Shown here one piece after another: positions 32,371-45,570 of a stretch of DNA of 64,000 nucleotides. Position 1 is the stretch's first letter. Each line of letters starts with the position of its first letter. The notes below the pieces were generated by a model. The model ran no database searches. It was not told the DNA's origin and saw only the letters and a program-made list of their open reading frames with translations. The DNA is from Agapanthus africanus (Eukaryota; Streptophyta; Magnoliopsida; Asparagales; Amaryllidaceae). Both the position numbers and the translations under genes were made by a program. Location of the stretch: contig JASDDO010000018.1 of NCBI GenBank assembly GCA_030015575.1, forward strand, positions 225,913,138-225,977,137, in the 5' to 3' direction.

Positions 32371-34509
32371 TGTAAGTGCACGACGGAGCCCCGGCCGTCT
32401 TTCCGAGGCCAAAATGCGGAAGCGATAAATAACTTTAACTTTTGAACCGGCACCACCGCGCACAAAAATCCTGGATCGTGCCATTAATCTAGTCCTAGCT
32501 AACTAGAGAAGGGGTAGAGAGATATACCGAGCGATCCGTGTCCTTCGGTCTTCTCGTCGTCGTCCCGATCTCCCCACGGAATCTCCGGTCTCCACCACGT
32601 CGCCGGAAGGACACCACGTCGCCTGCTTCTTTTACGGGCTCCCACCTCTGGATCGAGGCAACTCGGGCACGAAGTTGGCGAGCCGATGTGCCCAAGGATT
32701 GCTGTAGAATACGTGTAGTGTTCCATGTCTCATTTGGGGTATTGGAAGTTGCCTTTGGTGGAGGAAATGAACTAAGACTTTTTGGAGATGAACTTGGGAT
32801 TTTTGCAAACATGAGGAGAACAAAAACCCACCCAAAAACATTGGGCAGCCCCTCCCTCTTCATGGCCGGCCAAGACATCAACTAGAATGAGAAGAGGGAG
32901 AGAGCCTCACTAGAATAATGCAAGAGAGAGATCAAAATGTTATCATGAAAAGAAATGATCACAAAGTAAAACCCACACTCCATCAACCATCATCATTACT
33001 CATGATGAACCAAAAGTCAAGCCATGATGGAAAAAGAAAGTCAAGTGAGGTCAATGGATGGTGCACCATCATGAAACCACAATATGCAAAGACAACCCTC
33101 CAAAATGCGTATTTGCACAAATGCAAATAAGCCCTCCTCCACCAATCTTCGGCCAATGAAAGATACAAAGAAGTATGGCCGAATCGGAAAACAAACTGGT
33201 AACTCCAAAAAACTGATCCCGTAATAAATTACAGGAAAACCCCACTACTGTATATACATACCCGCATTTGTATTCCGACCGAAATACAAATGCAATGAGA
33301 CAAAATCTACACTGTACAATACTAGGATCCGGCTTAAACCAAAGCCTGCTAGTATTAACCGTCCGATCCTGATCCGTGCAATGCCGCACGTAACTGATCG
33401 AACCCTGCCATATCTACATACGGTCGCTACAGCGTTTCGCTCGAAACTTGAGAAACTGGTCTGTGGGGGACTCTAAAGACTCGTCAATACATTGGTTGTG
33501 GATTTAACCAATAGCACGTCAGAGGTATTAGCCTATACGTAACGGGCTACCAGGTATTGACGAAAAGGGATGTCGATGAGCGAACTCATCCTGACACCCT
33601 ACTGAGCCTGTCAGTGACAATATCCGTACAGTTCGGTCCGTTCATCTATGAGCATCGCATGGAGGGCCTAGGGGGTTGGTAAAAGTCAGACCCCCAAAAG
33701 CGGTACAAGTCGTGTCGGAGTGTAGCCCAGAACACCCTAAGATACTACTGGAATACCTACCAGTAAATCTCCTGCCTTGGCCAAGGACTTTTATGTAAGG
33801 GCTCTCCTAGACACAGCGCGACCTCACCCCCAATACCGGGAGAGACGAACCCCCGAAGATCCGGTCACTGCCTCCATGTGGCTCGGGACTGTACCCAACT
33901 AAAACCTGTTTGCACGTCTCCTTTGAGCGTGGTAGGGTAGTAGTCAAAGTATAGTGGGAACTCACACAAGACAAATGACGATCCTCAGGTCAATGAACTA
34001 ACCTGCACACATGTCACCAGGGAACTGCTATCTGACGTCAGGTATAAGACCAACTAGCATGTTCCCGGTGAGTCTTGTCCGGTGTACTCATAACCCAATG
34101 AGCACCTGTATACATCTTAGGTGAACCAACTAACACCAGTGGCTTGTGAGACCGGCCACCGCCCCTCGTCGGGGTCTCGACTGTATACACTAGTCTACTC
34201 TGGAGTATCGATGCCCTGTCTCGAAACTCCCACGACTAGGGACCTTTTAAGGATGTGCTTATAAACTACCAGCTCCCACGTATATGATCGCCCTCATATT
34301 GCTGGCAGTCAAGCATGAATCCTAGGGGCTTTATCAACGTGTAATAGCGACCTGTCTGGTCACCTAAAGCAGTACACGATGATAAAGATAAATCAGATAG
34401 CATACTATCATCTTGAGTAAGACTGTCCTACCGGGATAGGTCCTCCCTCAATCATTGCAATCACGTGCCTATGATCCAATAATTGACTCTGAGGGCACTA
34501 TCTCCAACA
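32371..34509 (-). mobile_element. Solo LTR of Copia family E
   Basis: 2139 bases; on the minus strand it begins TGTTGGAGATAGTGCCCTC and ends CA. The target duplication gaaat is at 32366-32370 and 34510-34514. No PBS or internal sequence adjoins, so this is a solo LTR left by LTR-LTR recombination. The inner part (33,460-34,250) shares the conserved block of the other Copia LTRs. Another LTR of this family starts at 63981. The ORFs at 32495-32885 on both strands are chance ORFs in its GC-rich end. Confidence 0.93.
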
Positions 34510-36001
34510 GAAATATGCATTTTTAAAATCTCAAGTCTTTTCTGAAAATTTCGGCAGAGTTTTCTTTGCAAATACTGGCGGGTACAATATGATAAATATA
34601 TACATAAATAATAAAGACATCCCCAAGCGGGAGCTAGCTCTTCGTCAATCGACGGCCACAACCACGCAAGCAATATAATATACAATGCCGAAAAGCGAGG
34701 ATCAAAACAGAAAGGAAACTCTAAACAACATGAAATCCATAATAATACAACGCGCGACTCTAAGGTCGAAAGAATATACACCACTGGTCTGCTAAGTCAA
34801 TAAAATATACATGTCTGGTTGATGGAGTTTTAACTAGATACAACTGAAATAACGAATATACAATGGTGGTCCTGATACAAAACAACCCACCTACCAAAGA
34901 AAATCACCCGGAATGGAAGCAGTGTGCCAGCAAAGACGTAACGAAACTTGTATGGTAAAACCTGCAAGAAACTGTGGCACAACGGGGGTGAGTTGCCAAC
35001 TCGTGAGTAGAAAAAATCTACGAGTAGAAATCGCATGCATGACGCTATCCTAGGTCATATCAAGTAATATCCTCAAATAAGTATCCTGGTCCATCTATGT
35101 ATGAGTGCAATACTACATGCCCATGTCAGTGCCTTAGCTAGCAATATATCACATGTATGAGGTATGATCAATGTAATCATCAAGAAATCGATAAGTATGT
35201 GGATATCATCCAACTATGTAATCAATGTCTGTATAACTGTGGGTCTTGTCCACGTGTTAACTAATGAAATAACAATAACATGCATATAAAACGTCATAGA
35301 AGCATATGCATGAAAGTATGAGGATATAAATCAACATATGTCCCTCACGACACATAAAAATCATGGAACTTGAATATCCAGCATCGACACTCGAAAACAT
35401 CATAAAACCTGTGCCCAGCATCGGCATGTAAATCCTCATATATCTTAGGCTCCGTATCATCTGCGAGATCGGCCCACGGGCTCCAGCAGTACGGGTCGGC
35501 CTATATCCATCTCGTGACTCCGGTCGGTATCCTCCGGATAACCGCCAGGTCCAAATGCTATCACCGGTAGGCAGTCTGCCCCTACTAGGCTCATTGTCTA
35601 CACCTCAAGCTTCTTGCCCTAGGGTACCTTACCGGGTCCACCATGTACCCGAGACAGTTCATCCAACTCCTCGAATCGGGTCTCGAAAACATCTCAGAAC
35701 TGAGAAAACATCATAGTGGACAATACTCAACATATCAAGGAAAACCGCATTTTTCGCTTTAAAATAACACATCAGTTTAAAAAACATTCACATGCGGTTC
35801 CCAAATCCCGAAAATCTCATAAGAATCCGAAATCCAATTCTCAATAGCAAGTAAACAGTGAATAATAATTTGCATGCGGTAGCAAGTAATACTGCAACGT
35901 CTAATCTAGTATATAAAGACGAGTACTCTAATACCATGTCAAGCTATCAGTAACAAGCTATATCAATGAGTAATATTCTCTAAAGTGTACGTGACATGGC
36001 A

Positions 36002-36067
36002 ATTACCGATGATGATGTGTGTGAGCCGGCAAGTAAATGTATGTGGAACATACGCATCATCGGTAAT
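36002..36067 (-). other. Conserved hairpin of the D family (copy D3)
   Basis: A perfect 13-base stem: ATTACCGATGATG (36002-36014) with CATCATCGGTAAT (36055-36067). Relative to D1 one pair changed from T-A to C-G on both arms, keeping the stem. Confidence 0.85.
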
Positions 36068-37577
36068 GGTGCTGGTGTCTTGACAGCATGATCTCAATAA
36101 TGGCATATGAAAACACAATATAAGCATGTGGTGCGATGAAACGTCATGAATACATAGGAAGTGATGTAATAACAGCAACACTGAAAATACACCTACCCAA
36201 TATCCGAGTCATGCAGTTTGGTGTATAAACATACTCACGATTTCCCACTTTTGAAAATGAGTATGACTCGAGCCCAGTCAAAAGGATAAGGGAATCCGCC
36301 TAAGTCTGAGTCGATCTATACATACATACCTAGTAGTCGGTGATCTCGTCTCAACAGTATCACGTACGATAAAATAAATAATATGGCATTCTCGAGTCAA
36401 GAGTGTAGATCTATCCTCATAACAATCTCTCGTACGGTAAATCTAACGTACGGCATCCCAAATCTGGGTACGGGTCAAATATCATATTTATCTCATTATT
36501 CATCTGATATCCTTATCATCATAAATCGTGAATAGGGGGTACTGATCTAAGTCTAGCGCACTACAAATATCATCGGCACTAATCATGATCTGGCTACTGA
36601 TCTACAGCCTCATACAATCCGGTGTCATCTATACTTATCATCATATAGGAGTATACATCGCCCAAGCGATCCATTATAATATCTTAACATATCATATCTC
36701 ATATCTCAATATATAACTCGTCAACTACCATAATATATCATCAACATAGTATCGTCGTCCAACGACCCGCTATAACATCATGACATATCTCGATCACGCA
36801 TTCAACATCTCATGGCATTATACCCGATCAGATCGACTCATTCCCAAGTATCATATAACATTCTCGTCATCCAAGCATATGAATACAAATATAAATATGT
36901 CCCCAATACAGACAAGGAAGTCAAAGTATGCGAGTATGTATATGTGCATGCATGCATATGTGCATGCATGCAAATCTTTACCCTAGGGTTTCAGAACTAA
37001 GAAATCGACTAAAGTCCTTTCATCCATACTCGCTAACACTAACCCCTGACCTCCTAAAGCTTTCTTGCTAAGGCTCATATCACATCCTAACATATAAAGG
37101 TATATATCGTATCACATCATATAATTCCTTACAACTTTGCGGGGGTGCTATACGCCATCCACCCGACTTCTCCCCGTAGATATAAATCTACCCACCTTGC
37201 TTCTTGTGTGCCGATGCCGATGTCGCCATCTTCATCTTCAACGTCTCGACATCACGTGGGGTACCTACACATATAATCCAATCGCAAATGCGTATTAAAA
37301 TCACATCGGAAAACCAAAAACGGCACACGCTACGCTCATAGGTAAAAACCTATAGCCTCGCATGCAAACACGACCAATAACCCAGGTCGTTGACGTTCAA
37401 ACGCCACCCGAAAGAAACGAATTATCAAATACCAAAATCCATGTTAAAACAAGTCGTAAAACAATGTGCCAACACAAGAAAATGATTCCAGATTTTTCAT
37501 ATGCCAAGGGTCAGATTTACTGGAGATATGGCCCTGGAACAAAAACGAACCACTTCCAAACTGCTCTGGCCGCAAAT

Positions 37578-40500
37578 TGTAAGTCGACGTTAGACACCCC
37601 ACATGATGCGGGGAGGCGGAATAGGTAAAACAATCATTTTGTTTAAGTTAATATCGACTAACTTTATAGATCTATGCTAAACCCTAACTAACAACCATCT
37701 AGAAGTGATTAACTACTATGATAGATGATTATACCTAAAGATACAAGTCCTTCTTGTTCTTGTTGTTCACCTTCTCGTCTGCCTCCTCGATGTGATAGAA
37801 GATCCACCCGAGAGTTCCTTCTCCAAGCTTTAACCTTTCACTTGAGGTAACTAAGTGGGTTGGATTGCTAATCCAAGTGACCTAGAAGATATAGAAGTGT
37901 ATTATGGATCTATTAGTCTTGCTAACCCTTGGGATCTCAACATATGAGAGGATTAGGGTTAGGTTTTTGAAGAGAGAGAGCTTAAGGAGAGAGAAAGTGT
38001 TTGTAATTATGAATTGAAAATATAACTCATTATGTATATATTGAAGCTTAATAATTATCAAATATATCATATAGATAATTACAACCATGCTTCATTTAAT
38101 GCAAATGAATGAATCATCTTATGAGTCATTAAGCAATAAAGGCTTTATTCACTCATTTGGATGAATCACTTCATGAGTCACAAATTCAATTAATGCAAAT
38201 TACACCTAAGCTCTCCAACTCATCTTTCTTCTAGAAACTTCTCGACTAATTACGAGAATGCCCCTCACATCCATAAAAACACGGAAATACTGAGACTGTA
38301 TAAATCCAATAATCCAATACTGGAATCTGGCGTAAACTAAAGCCCACTAGTATTATCTGTCCGAACATCGTACGTGTATAAATACACGTATGTGTCCGAA
38401 CCCTGTCGTAAAACCATACGACCTCTATATCGTTTCGCCTCAAGCAGGGAAACTCTCTGTGTGGGACCCTAAAGACTCGACACTACGCTGGCAGTAGGTT
38501 TAACCACAGGCCGCAAGCGGTACCAGCTGTACATAACGGTCCCCAGGTAGATGTTGATAAGAAGGCCGATGAGGAAACCCATCCGAACTCCTACTGAGCC
38601 TGATGTGACAATCTCCGTACAGTCTGGTCTCTTCGTCTAAGACTATCACATATCGGGCCTAGGAGGCGGCAAGCGTCAATACCCTAAAAGCTGTATAAGT
38701 CGTGTCGGATCGAAGCCCATTACACCTTGAGAAGCTACTGGAAATCCTACCAGTAAATCTCGTTTGCCCTTGCCAGGAACTTTGCGTAGTGGCTCTCTAA
38801 ACACAGTGCGATATCAACTCCCAATACCGGGAGAGACGAATCCTATCTAACCGCCACTGCCTCCAAGTGCTTCAGGACTGCACCCAACTGCTACCTGTTT
38901 GCATGACTCCTTTGAGCCATGGTAGGGCAGCAATCTAAGAACAGTGGGAACTCACTCGAGACGAAGCAGCAGTATCAAATCAACGGACTATGCTGCACTC
39001 ATGTCAACTGGGAACTGTTAACTGACGACGGGTATAATACCAACCAACAGTTCCCTGCGAGTCCTGTCCGGTATACCCGTAACCCAACGAGTGTTGGGTT
39101 AGCCTAGCACCTCATGAAGGGTTTGGAAACATCACATGTACCAAAGGTAGAGTCTTTAGGGTGCTAAGTTAACAAACATCGGATCTTGCCTAGAAAATTA
39201 GGGTTTCTAAAATTTTCACATCAACATATGAAAGAATAGATGGGGTTTAGAGAGTACAACCTTTGTAGCTCCCTACGCTAGACTCCTCGGCTACTTGGGG
39301 TTTGAAAAAGCTCCGCTTGAACTCTTCGAGGTCACCGATGATCCACCCGGAGTCCGCTTTGTCCAAGCTTGCAACTTTATCTGATCAAGTGAACGAAATG
39401 AAGCTAACACTCTAAACAAGAATGATGTTGTGGTTCTTATTCTCACTTCAAAATCCAATCTTGATGAGTATATTGCTCACTACAAAAACCTAGAGAGCAA
39501 AATGAGGGAGGAAGAAGAAGATGATGGCAACTTAAGAAGAAGATAAGTTCAACCCTTAGAAAGAAAATAGAAAATATATCAATATATATTTTTATCTCTC
39601 ATCTCAAACCATGGTTGAATCATTATTGTACTTGAGTTAAAAACTAAAAGGAAGAGTAAACCATGGTTAAATGGTGGGTGAGAAAGGTTAGGTCAAGAAG
39701 AGTGTAGAAACAATCCAAAACTAACCCTTTTCTTTTTCCTTTTGTTTTTAGCTTAAATACAATAATATTCCAAATAAAAAACCCATGGTGTGAGTCTTAT
39801 ATTGCCACCATTTTCTTTTTATAAGCAACCATAATTGATGATGTATGTATGTATGTATGTATGTATGCACATCCATATGTGCATGAATCTATAAAGAAAC
39901 TATACATGCATGCATACATCCATCATACTCAAGAAAGGATTTCAAGTGAGAAGCTAATGGTTAAATGATAAATCAACACTTGATTTATCAATCCGGCCAT
40001 ATCACATATGACCCCTACCAAAAGCAAGCCGCCCGATCAATATACGGTATCCTATACGCGCATTTTAATCGGGTCCATGCGCATATCACATACGCGCACC
40101 ACAACGTTTCGCCTGGACTAGGAAACTCCTTGGTGGGACTCTGAGACTCGTCAATACGCCGACAGTGGGTGATGATCATATCAAGCACCCCCAAGCCGCA
40201 AGCGGTCAGCTAAACGTAACGGCCACCCGGGTATTGAACGATCAGAAGAGAACAAGCGAACCTGCTACAACTCCCGTTGAGCCAACCGGCAACACTTCCC
40301 GTACAGTCCGGTCTCCTCGTCTGATATGTCGCATATCAAGTCTAGGGGTGGTAAACGTCAGACCCCAATAACCGATAAGTCGTGCTGATGTGAGGCTCAT
40401 AACGGGTCGAGAAACTACTGGTAACACTTACCGGTAAATCTCTAATCATCCCTGGCCAAGGACTTCCCTGTTACGGCTAATCGACACAGTGCAACATCAA

Positions 40501-41591
40501 CCCCTAATACGGGAGAGACGAAACCCCTCCTATCGCTCATTGCCTCCATGTGACTCGGGACTGTACCCAAAAACCACCGTTTTGCACGCCCTCATGGACG
40601 TGGTAAGGTTGAAATCAAAGCACAGTGGGAATCACACAAGACTCTATGACGATCTCGGGTCTACAGACTAACCTGCACAAGTGTCACCTGAGAACTGCCA
40701 TCTGACGTGACGTATAATACCATCTGGGAGTTCTCGGCGAGTCCGTCCAGTGTACCCAGTCTCCACAGAGCACCTGTATACCATCTCTGATGTCAAACAC
40801 CAATGGATATGGGATCATCCATCGCCCATCTCATGGGTCGAGAAGCGTATACGCTAGTCTACACTGGTATATCGATGCCCCATCTCGATACACCCACGAC
40901 TAGGGACCTTGAAGGATGTACTTATGGACTACCATGTCCCCACTAGTATGATCCGCATCATAGTCCAGATAGTCAAGTACACATCCTAAGGGCTTTACCA
41001 ACATGTAACTCTAAGACAGTATAAAGAGACAAGTATACATGTTAAGATAAAGTGCAACCAGATAGCATACTATCATATCGAGCAAGAAAGTCATCTCTAT
41101 ATATGTCCAAGCATCCAATATAATATACATCATCTGTACAATACTGGCCTCTAGGGCATACATACAACTAACAACGAGCACCTGTATACTATCTCCAGTA
41201 CAACGTACTAATGGCTGTGGGACAGACCATTTCCCATGTTGGGATGAGAAGCGTACACACTAGTCTACTCTGGAGTATCGATGCCCTATCTCGATAATCC
41301 TACGACTAGGGACCTGAATAAGGATGTGCTTGTAGACTATCCAGCCCCCACTAGTGTGACTGCCATCGCAACGCTGGTAGTCAAGCAAGATCATATAGGC
41401 TCTATCAATATGTATTTACGATATGCTAAAAGAAACATATACACATATTAAGATAGATATAAACCAAGTAGCATTCTACTATATTGAGCAAGATTGTTAA
41501 TATAACTGTGAATATCTCAAGCTTCCATTAAGTAATATACAAGCTAGTATGATACAATAATGGCCCCTAGGGCATGGCATATACACTAACA
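37578..41591 (-). mobile_element. 3' LTR of element A (interrupted)
   Basis: LTR sequence 37578-39091 plus 41179-41591, about 1.93 kb without the inserted solo LTR. On the minus strand it begins TGTTAGTGTATATGCC, like the LTR of element C (46792). The left end starts tgtaagtcgacg, resembling the end of the E-type LTR. The inner conserved block is at 38430-39080. Confidence 0.85.
39092..41173 (-). mobile_element. Solo LTR (B/G type) inside the LTR of element A
   Basis: 2082 bases with TG...CA ends: plus strand begins TGTTGGGTTAGCC, minus strand begins TGTTAGTTGTATG. The target duplication acgag is at 39087-39091 and 41174-41178. Removing it rejoins the host LTR as aacccaacgagcacctg. It is highly similar to the B LTRs and holds a short tetranucleotide run (gtat) near 39845-39868. 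Confidence 0.95.
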
Positions 41592-41605
41592 ATCTCCCAC
41601 TTGCA
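41592..41605 (-). other. Polypurine tract of element A
   Basis: Minus-strand gcaagtgggagat just before the 3' LTR start. It overlaps the region right after the RNase H reading frame, as in element B (59475-59488). Confidence 0.85.
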
Positions 41606-42850
41606 CTAGTGCCGTGTACTGGCGTATCGAAGACCTATCATCTCGGATAGCCTCTCGAACCGTATCTGAGGTAAAGCCTTTATGAATGGATCTGCAGTGT
41701 TCTCCTCTGTAGTAACTTTCCAGACCTCGATCTCCTGGCGACCTATGATCTCCCTGATCAGGTAATATCGCCTTAAGATGTGTCTGGACTTCTGATGGGA
41801 CCTGGGTTCCTTCGCTAAAGCTATAGTGCCGTTGTTGTCATAATACAGCGGTATTGGATTAACAATGGTAGGAACCACCTGAATTTTTGTGAGGAACTTC
41901 TTCATCCAGACTGCTTCTTTTACGGTATCGCAAGCAGCGATATATTCCGCTTCCAACGTTGAGTCAGCAACAGTGTCCTGCTTGGAACTCTTCCAGCACA
42001 CCGCCCCTCCATTAAGGGTAAAGACATAACCTGACATGGACTTGGAGTCATCCTTGTCACTCTGGATGATGGAGTCAGCAAAAGCCTCAATCTGGAGGTC
42101 TTTTCCGCCGTAAACCAAGAACATATCCTTAGTCCTTCTCAGGTACTTGAGAATGTTCTTTACTGCTATCCAGTGCTTCTCCCCTAGGTCTGACTGATAC
42201 CGGCTCACCACGCTCAGTGTGTAAGCTACATCTGGTATGGTACACAACATCGCATACATTATAGAGCCTACCGCAGAACCGTAGGGTATAATTGACATGC
42301 GATCCCTTTCCAAATCAGTCTTGGGAGACATCTCTTTGGATAGGGTGATTGCGTGACAAGCCGGTAAATTACCGCGCTTAGAATCTTCCATGCTGAATCT
42401 TTTCAATATAGTGTTGATATACCTGGACTGCGAAAGTCCCAACATTCTCTTAGATCTATCACGATAGATCTGGATCCCTAGAATGTAAGAGGCGTCACCC
42501 AGGTCTTTCATGGAGAACTTATGTGACAAGAATCCTTTGACAGATTGTAGCATAGGAATATTATTTCCTATAAAGTGAATTTCATCCACGTACAAGACGA
42601 GGAATACGACAGTTCGTGCTACAATTTTAGTATGTATACATGGTTCATCTGGATTTTTGATAAAGTCATATTCTTTGACCATTTCATCAAAACAGATGTT
42701 CCAATTCAGCGATGCCTGCTTTAGTCCATAAATGGACTTAAGAAACTTGCACACTTTCCCGCTGCTCCCACTCTGATTGAAACCTTCTGGCTGATCCATA
42801 TAAACGCACACTTCTAAATTACCATTTAGAAAAGCCGTCTTTACGTCCAT
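41606..42850 (-). pseudogene. Element A reverse transcriptase (C-terminal part) and RNase H
   Basis: 414 codons open. Residues 1-10 are MDVKTAFLNG, a Copia RT hallmark. The catalytic box normally YVDD reads YVDE at residues 87-90, which likely inactivates the polymerase. SKQDTVADST followed by LEAEYIA and later YYDNNGTIALAKEPRSHQKS mark the RNase H domain. Immediately upstream a TAG (42848-42850 region) breaks the frame where B has the codon before MDVK. Matches B at 58230-59474. Confidence 0.9.
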
Positions 42851-43492
42851 CTACCAGATCTCATAATCATGGAGGGCGGCAATGGCAAGAAGGATCCAAA
42901 TGGATTTGAGTATAGCCATTGGAGAAAAAGTTTCGTCATAGTCCAAACCAGTTCTTTGACGAAAACCCTTTGCAACAAGTCTAGCCTTATAGGTTTCCAC
43001 CTGTCCATCTACACCAATCTTTTTCTTGAAGATCCACTTTCATCCTATGGGTTTTACCCCATCTGGAGCAAAGTTCAAAGTCCATAATTTGTTGGTGTAC
43101 ATGGACTCCATCTCGGTCCGCATTGCATCCGGCCATCTTACCGAGTCGCCGCTCTGGATGGCCTGCTGGAAGCTAGTAGGTTCATCATTATCAATGACGC
43201 AATCCTCTATGTCCCCGTCTATGAGAAAACCATAGTATCTCTCAGGTGGATGAGACGGCCTACTACTCCTGCGGAGGGGTGTGGGAATGTCCTGTTCTTC
43301 TTGAACTTCTGGTTCTGCCAAACTTTCAGTAGTAGTTTGTGGTTCTGGAATTTCTTCCAGTTCTATTGCACTCCTAATTGTTTCCTTTTCTAAAAACTGT
43401 TGTTCTAGAAAATGGGAATTACGAGAAACAAAAACCTTTTGTTCCTCTACGTAATAGAAAAAATTCCCCTTGGAGTTCTTTGGATATCCCAC
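42851..43492 (-). pseudogene. Element A reverse transcriptase, N-terminal part
   Basis: 43040-43492 encodes the linker and RT start (PERYYGFLIDGD, WTLNFAPDGVKPIG), the counterpart of B at 57790-58040. A TGA after KPIG and the stop before MDVK bound a segment that still reads KWIFKKK-type RT sequence. The stops lie in the same frame as the RNase H part. Confidence 0.85.
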
Positions 43493-44019
43493 AAACTAAC
43501 ACTGTACTGATCGTGCCTCGAGTTTGTCCGCATGCCGCTTTTTAACAAAAGCTGGACATCCCCATATCTTCAGATACTCAAGATAGGGTTTCTTCCCACT
43601 CCACATCTGATTTGGTGTGGTAGGCACAGTCTTGGTAGGAACCATGTTCAAAAGATATGCAGCTGATTCTAGCGCGGTAACTCAGCATTACTCATTATGG
43701 AACGTACCATATCCAATAGGGTTCGGTTCCGTCTCTCTGATACACCGTTATGTTGTGGAGTGTATGGAGGAGTAAGCTGAGAGAGAATTCCTTTCTCTTT
43801 TAGGTAACCCAGGAACTCGGCACTTAAGTATTCACCACCTCGATCAGATCTCAGTGTCTTGATACTTTTGTCGGTTTGGTTTTCTACTTCATTCTTATAT
43901 TCTCGGAATTTCTCAAAGGCCTCGGATTTATGTTTCATCAAGAAAATGAATCCATACCTAGAGAAATCATCCGTAAAAGTAATGAAATATGAAAAACCAT
44001 CTCTTGCATGTGTAGACAT
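43493..44019 (-). pseudogene. Element A integrase
   Basis: 43669-44019 encodes the catalytic core: FITFTDDFSRYGF, LRSDRGGEY (second catalytic D) and HNGVSERRNRTLLDM (catalytic E). It is shifted by one base against the RT and gag frames. 43493-43668 carries the C-terminal integrase part (a WGCPAF-type and an ADKLEARS-type segment) with a stop at the junction to the RT. Homologous to B 57050-57611. Confidence 0.88.
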
Positions 44020-44467
44020 TAGACCACATACATCCTAAGAGCTCGCTCGCTCTTACTCCATGTCCAGTGAATGAAGTTTTTGTCATCTTTCCTTTGAGAC
44101 ATGATTGACAAGTGGCATAAGATTGATATTCGAACGGATCTAAATATCCTTCTCTATGTAACTTAGTTAACCTTGTCTCATTGATGTGACCTAGTCTACA
44201 ATGCTATAAGAAAGCCTGATTTATATCTGGAGACTTTCTTTTTAGTGTGTTCTGGACATTGAAAATTTGTAATTGGTTTAACACGTATATACCGTTATCT
44301 AGTGTACCGGACCCAATCAAACCATGATTAAGGTGGATGTTAACAATATCGCTTACAAACGTGAAATCATAACCTTCTTTTGATAAAAACGATACTAATA
44401 TGATATTACACGTTAAACTAGGTACACAAAAACAGTTGCGCAAAACTAAAATATGTCCACTCGTCAA
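44020..44467 (-). pseudogene. Element A pre-integrase / zinc-binding region
   Basis: 44204-44467 encodes NCFCVPSLTCNIILVSFLSKEG and GTLDNGIYVLNQ, the gag-pre-integrase part matching B residues 148-202. 44020-44203 continues into the His-Cys zinc region (CQSCLKGKMTKT-type) with stops and a frame change. Confidence 0.82.
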
Positions 44468-45157
44468 TCAAAGGTGATAATCCCCTATGGACACAGCATT
44501 TAAGCTAGCTCCGTTAGCAACCTGGAGGGTCATATCACCAACCTTCAGCACTCTACGGTTTCTCATTGCCTGTAATGAATTTCATATATAAGATCCTGAT
44601 CCGGTATCCAATACCCAGGAAGTAGAGCTGATTGACAGACAATTTTCAATTACAAACACACCTGAAGCCGAAGCCACAGCTTGCCTCAAGTCCTGGTTCT
44701 TGGCAATCCAAGCTTTGCAATCTTTCTTCCAATGGCCTTTCCTACGACAGTGGAAGCACCCGTCCTTCGCCACTACTGGCACCATAACCTTTGCCTTTCC
44801 CTTGACTCCCACCTTACCAACACCACATCTCGGTTTGGTAGCGGCCTTCTTCTTCCTTTCTTTGGCCCTTGCCTTGGACCTGGAAAAGGAAGCACCATGA
44901 ACAAACATAGTGGGTGTTTCCCTTGCCTTCTGCAAGGTGCCCTCTGCACTCCTCAACATGTTAAGGAGTTCTGGAAGTTCAACTTCTTTACCTTGAATGT
45001 TGAGATTCAAGATAAACTGGGCGTAGGTGGAAGGAAGGGACTGGAGAATCAAGTCTGTATACAGCTCGTTCTCTAATGTTGTCCCGAGGTCTGCGAACTC
45101 TTCAATATAGCCAATCATCTTAAGGACATATTCCCCTATAGATGATCCGACGGCCAT
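44468..45157 (-). pseudogene. Element A gag C-terminal part with zinc knuckle and protease start
   Basis: Residues of the open part (45157-44582) include gag helices (SLPSTYAQFILNLN), a basic stretch, and a CCHC knuckle CFHCRRKGHWKKDC (C-X2-C-X4-H-X4-C). They end with the protease motif SWVLDTGSGSYI, where the catalytic Asp is kept. A stop follows at once, so the rest of the protease (44468-44581) is out of the open frame. Confidence 0.9.
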
Positions 45158-45570
45158 CCTCGACTGAACAAGTTCTTCGAGGTCTCGTATCTAGCTATAT
45201 GAGATTGCTCTCCATAAAAATCCTTGGTGTGGAGAAATATGGATTCAAGATCCATATTCTCGTGCCTCCTCTGATGTTCATTATTCATAGAGGAAAGCAT
45301 GATGCACTTGGCCTTCGCGCAGTCTAACTCCCAGGTCTTGCGGATTTCCTTATCCGCGACACTGGATTAAGGATCTGGGACGGCAGGGGCCTTTGTAGTA
45401 AGGACATACCCCAATTTGTCATAGGTAATAACCATCTTAACATTCCGGAACCAATCTTTATAGTTTGGCCCTGTCAAAATATTTTTATCTAAGAATAACT
45501 TAAGGCCTGTCTTGTTCTGGGTCACTGTAATGAGAGAGAGAGGGAACACTTTAGCATGATGCTCTTGCAA
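45158..45570 (-). pseudogene. Element A gag N-terminal part
   Basis: 45367-45570 encodes DKNILTGPNYKDWFRNVKMV, the conserved start of Copia gag. It is in another frame than the downstream gag part. The ATG at 45570 lies before a splice-acceptor-like tract (45525-45544), so the true start could be further in. 45158-45366 is gag-like but broken. Confidence 0.82.
45525..45544 (-). promoter_or_regulatory. Splice-acceptor-like tract before gag of element A
   Basis: Minus-strand ccctctctctctcattacag: a polypyrimidine tract ending in AG. Elements B (56172-56192) and C (62862-62882) have a comparable tract at the same place, preceded by the shared phrase gctaaagtgtt in A and B. Confidence 0.45.

Larger units (their letters stand above)
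32206..37577 (-). mobile_element. Noncoding element D3, split by a solo LTR
   Basis: Starts TGTCACGCCCC at 32206, right inside the antisense ORF. The first 165 bases match the D2 end. The E solo LTR occupies 32371-34509, and D sequence resumes with aaatatgcatttttaaaatc, as in D1 at 3546. Conserved islands follow at 34620-34690 and 34920-35060, the hairpin is at 36002-36067, and a segment at 37135-37200 matches D1 near 6350-6420. It is interrupted at 37577 by element A; the rest lies beyond the window. No coding sequence. Confidence 0.8.

Noticed and set aside
32495..32885. ORFs of 115-128 codons on both strands in the E solo LTR as a host gene
   Set aside because: They lie in the GC-rich end of an LTR with clear TG/CA ends and target duplication, overlap on opposite strands, and show no known domain.
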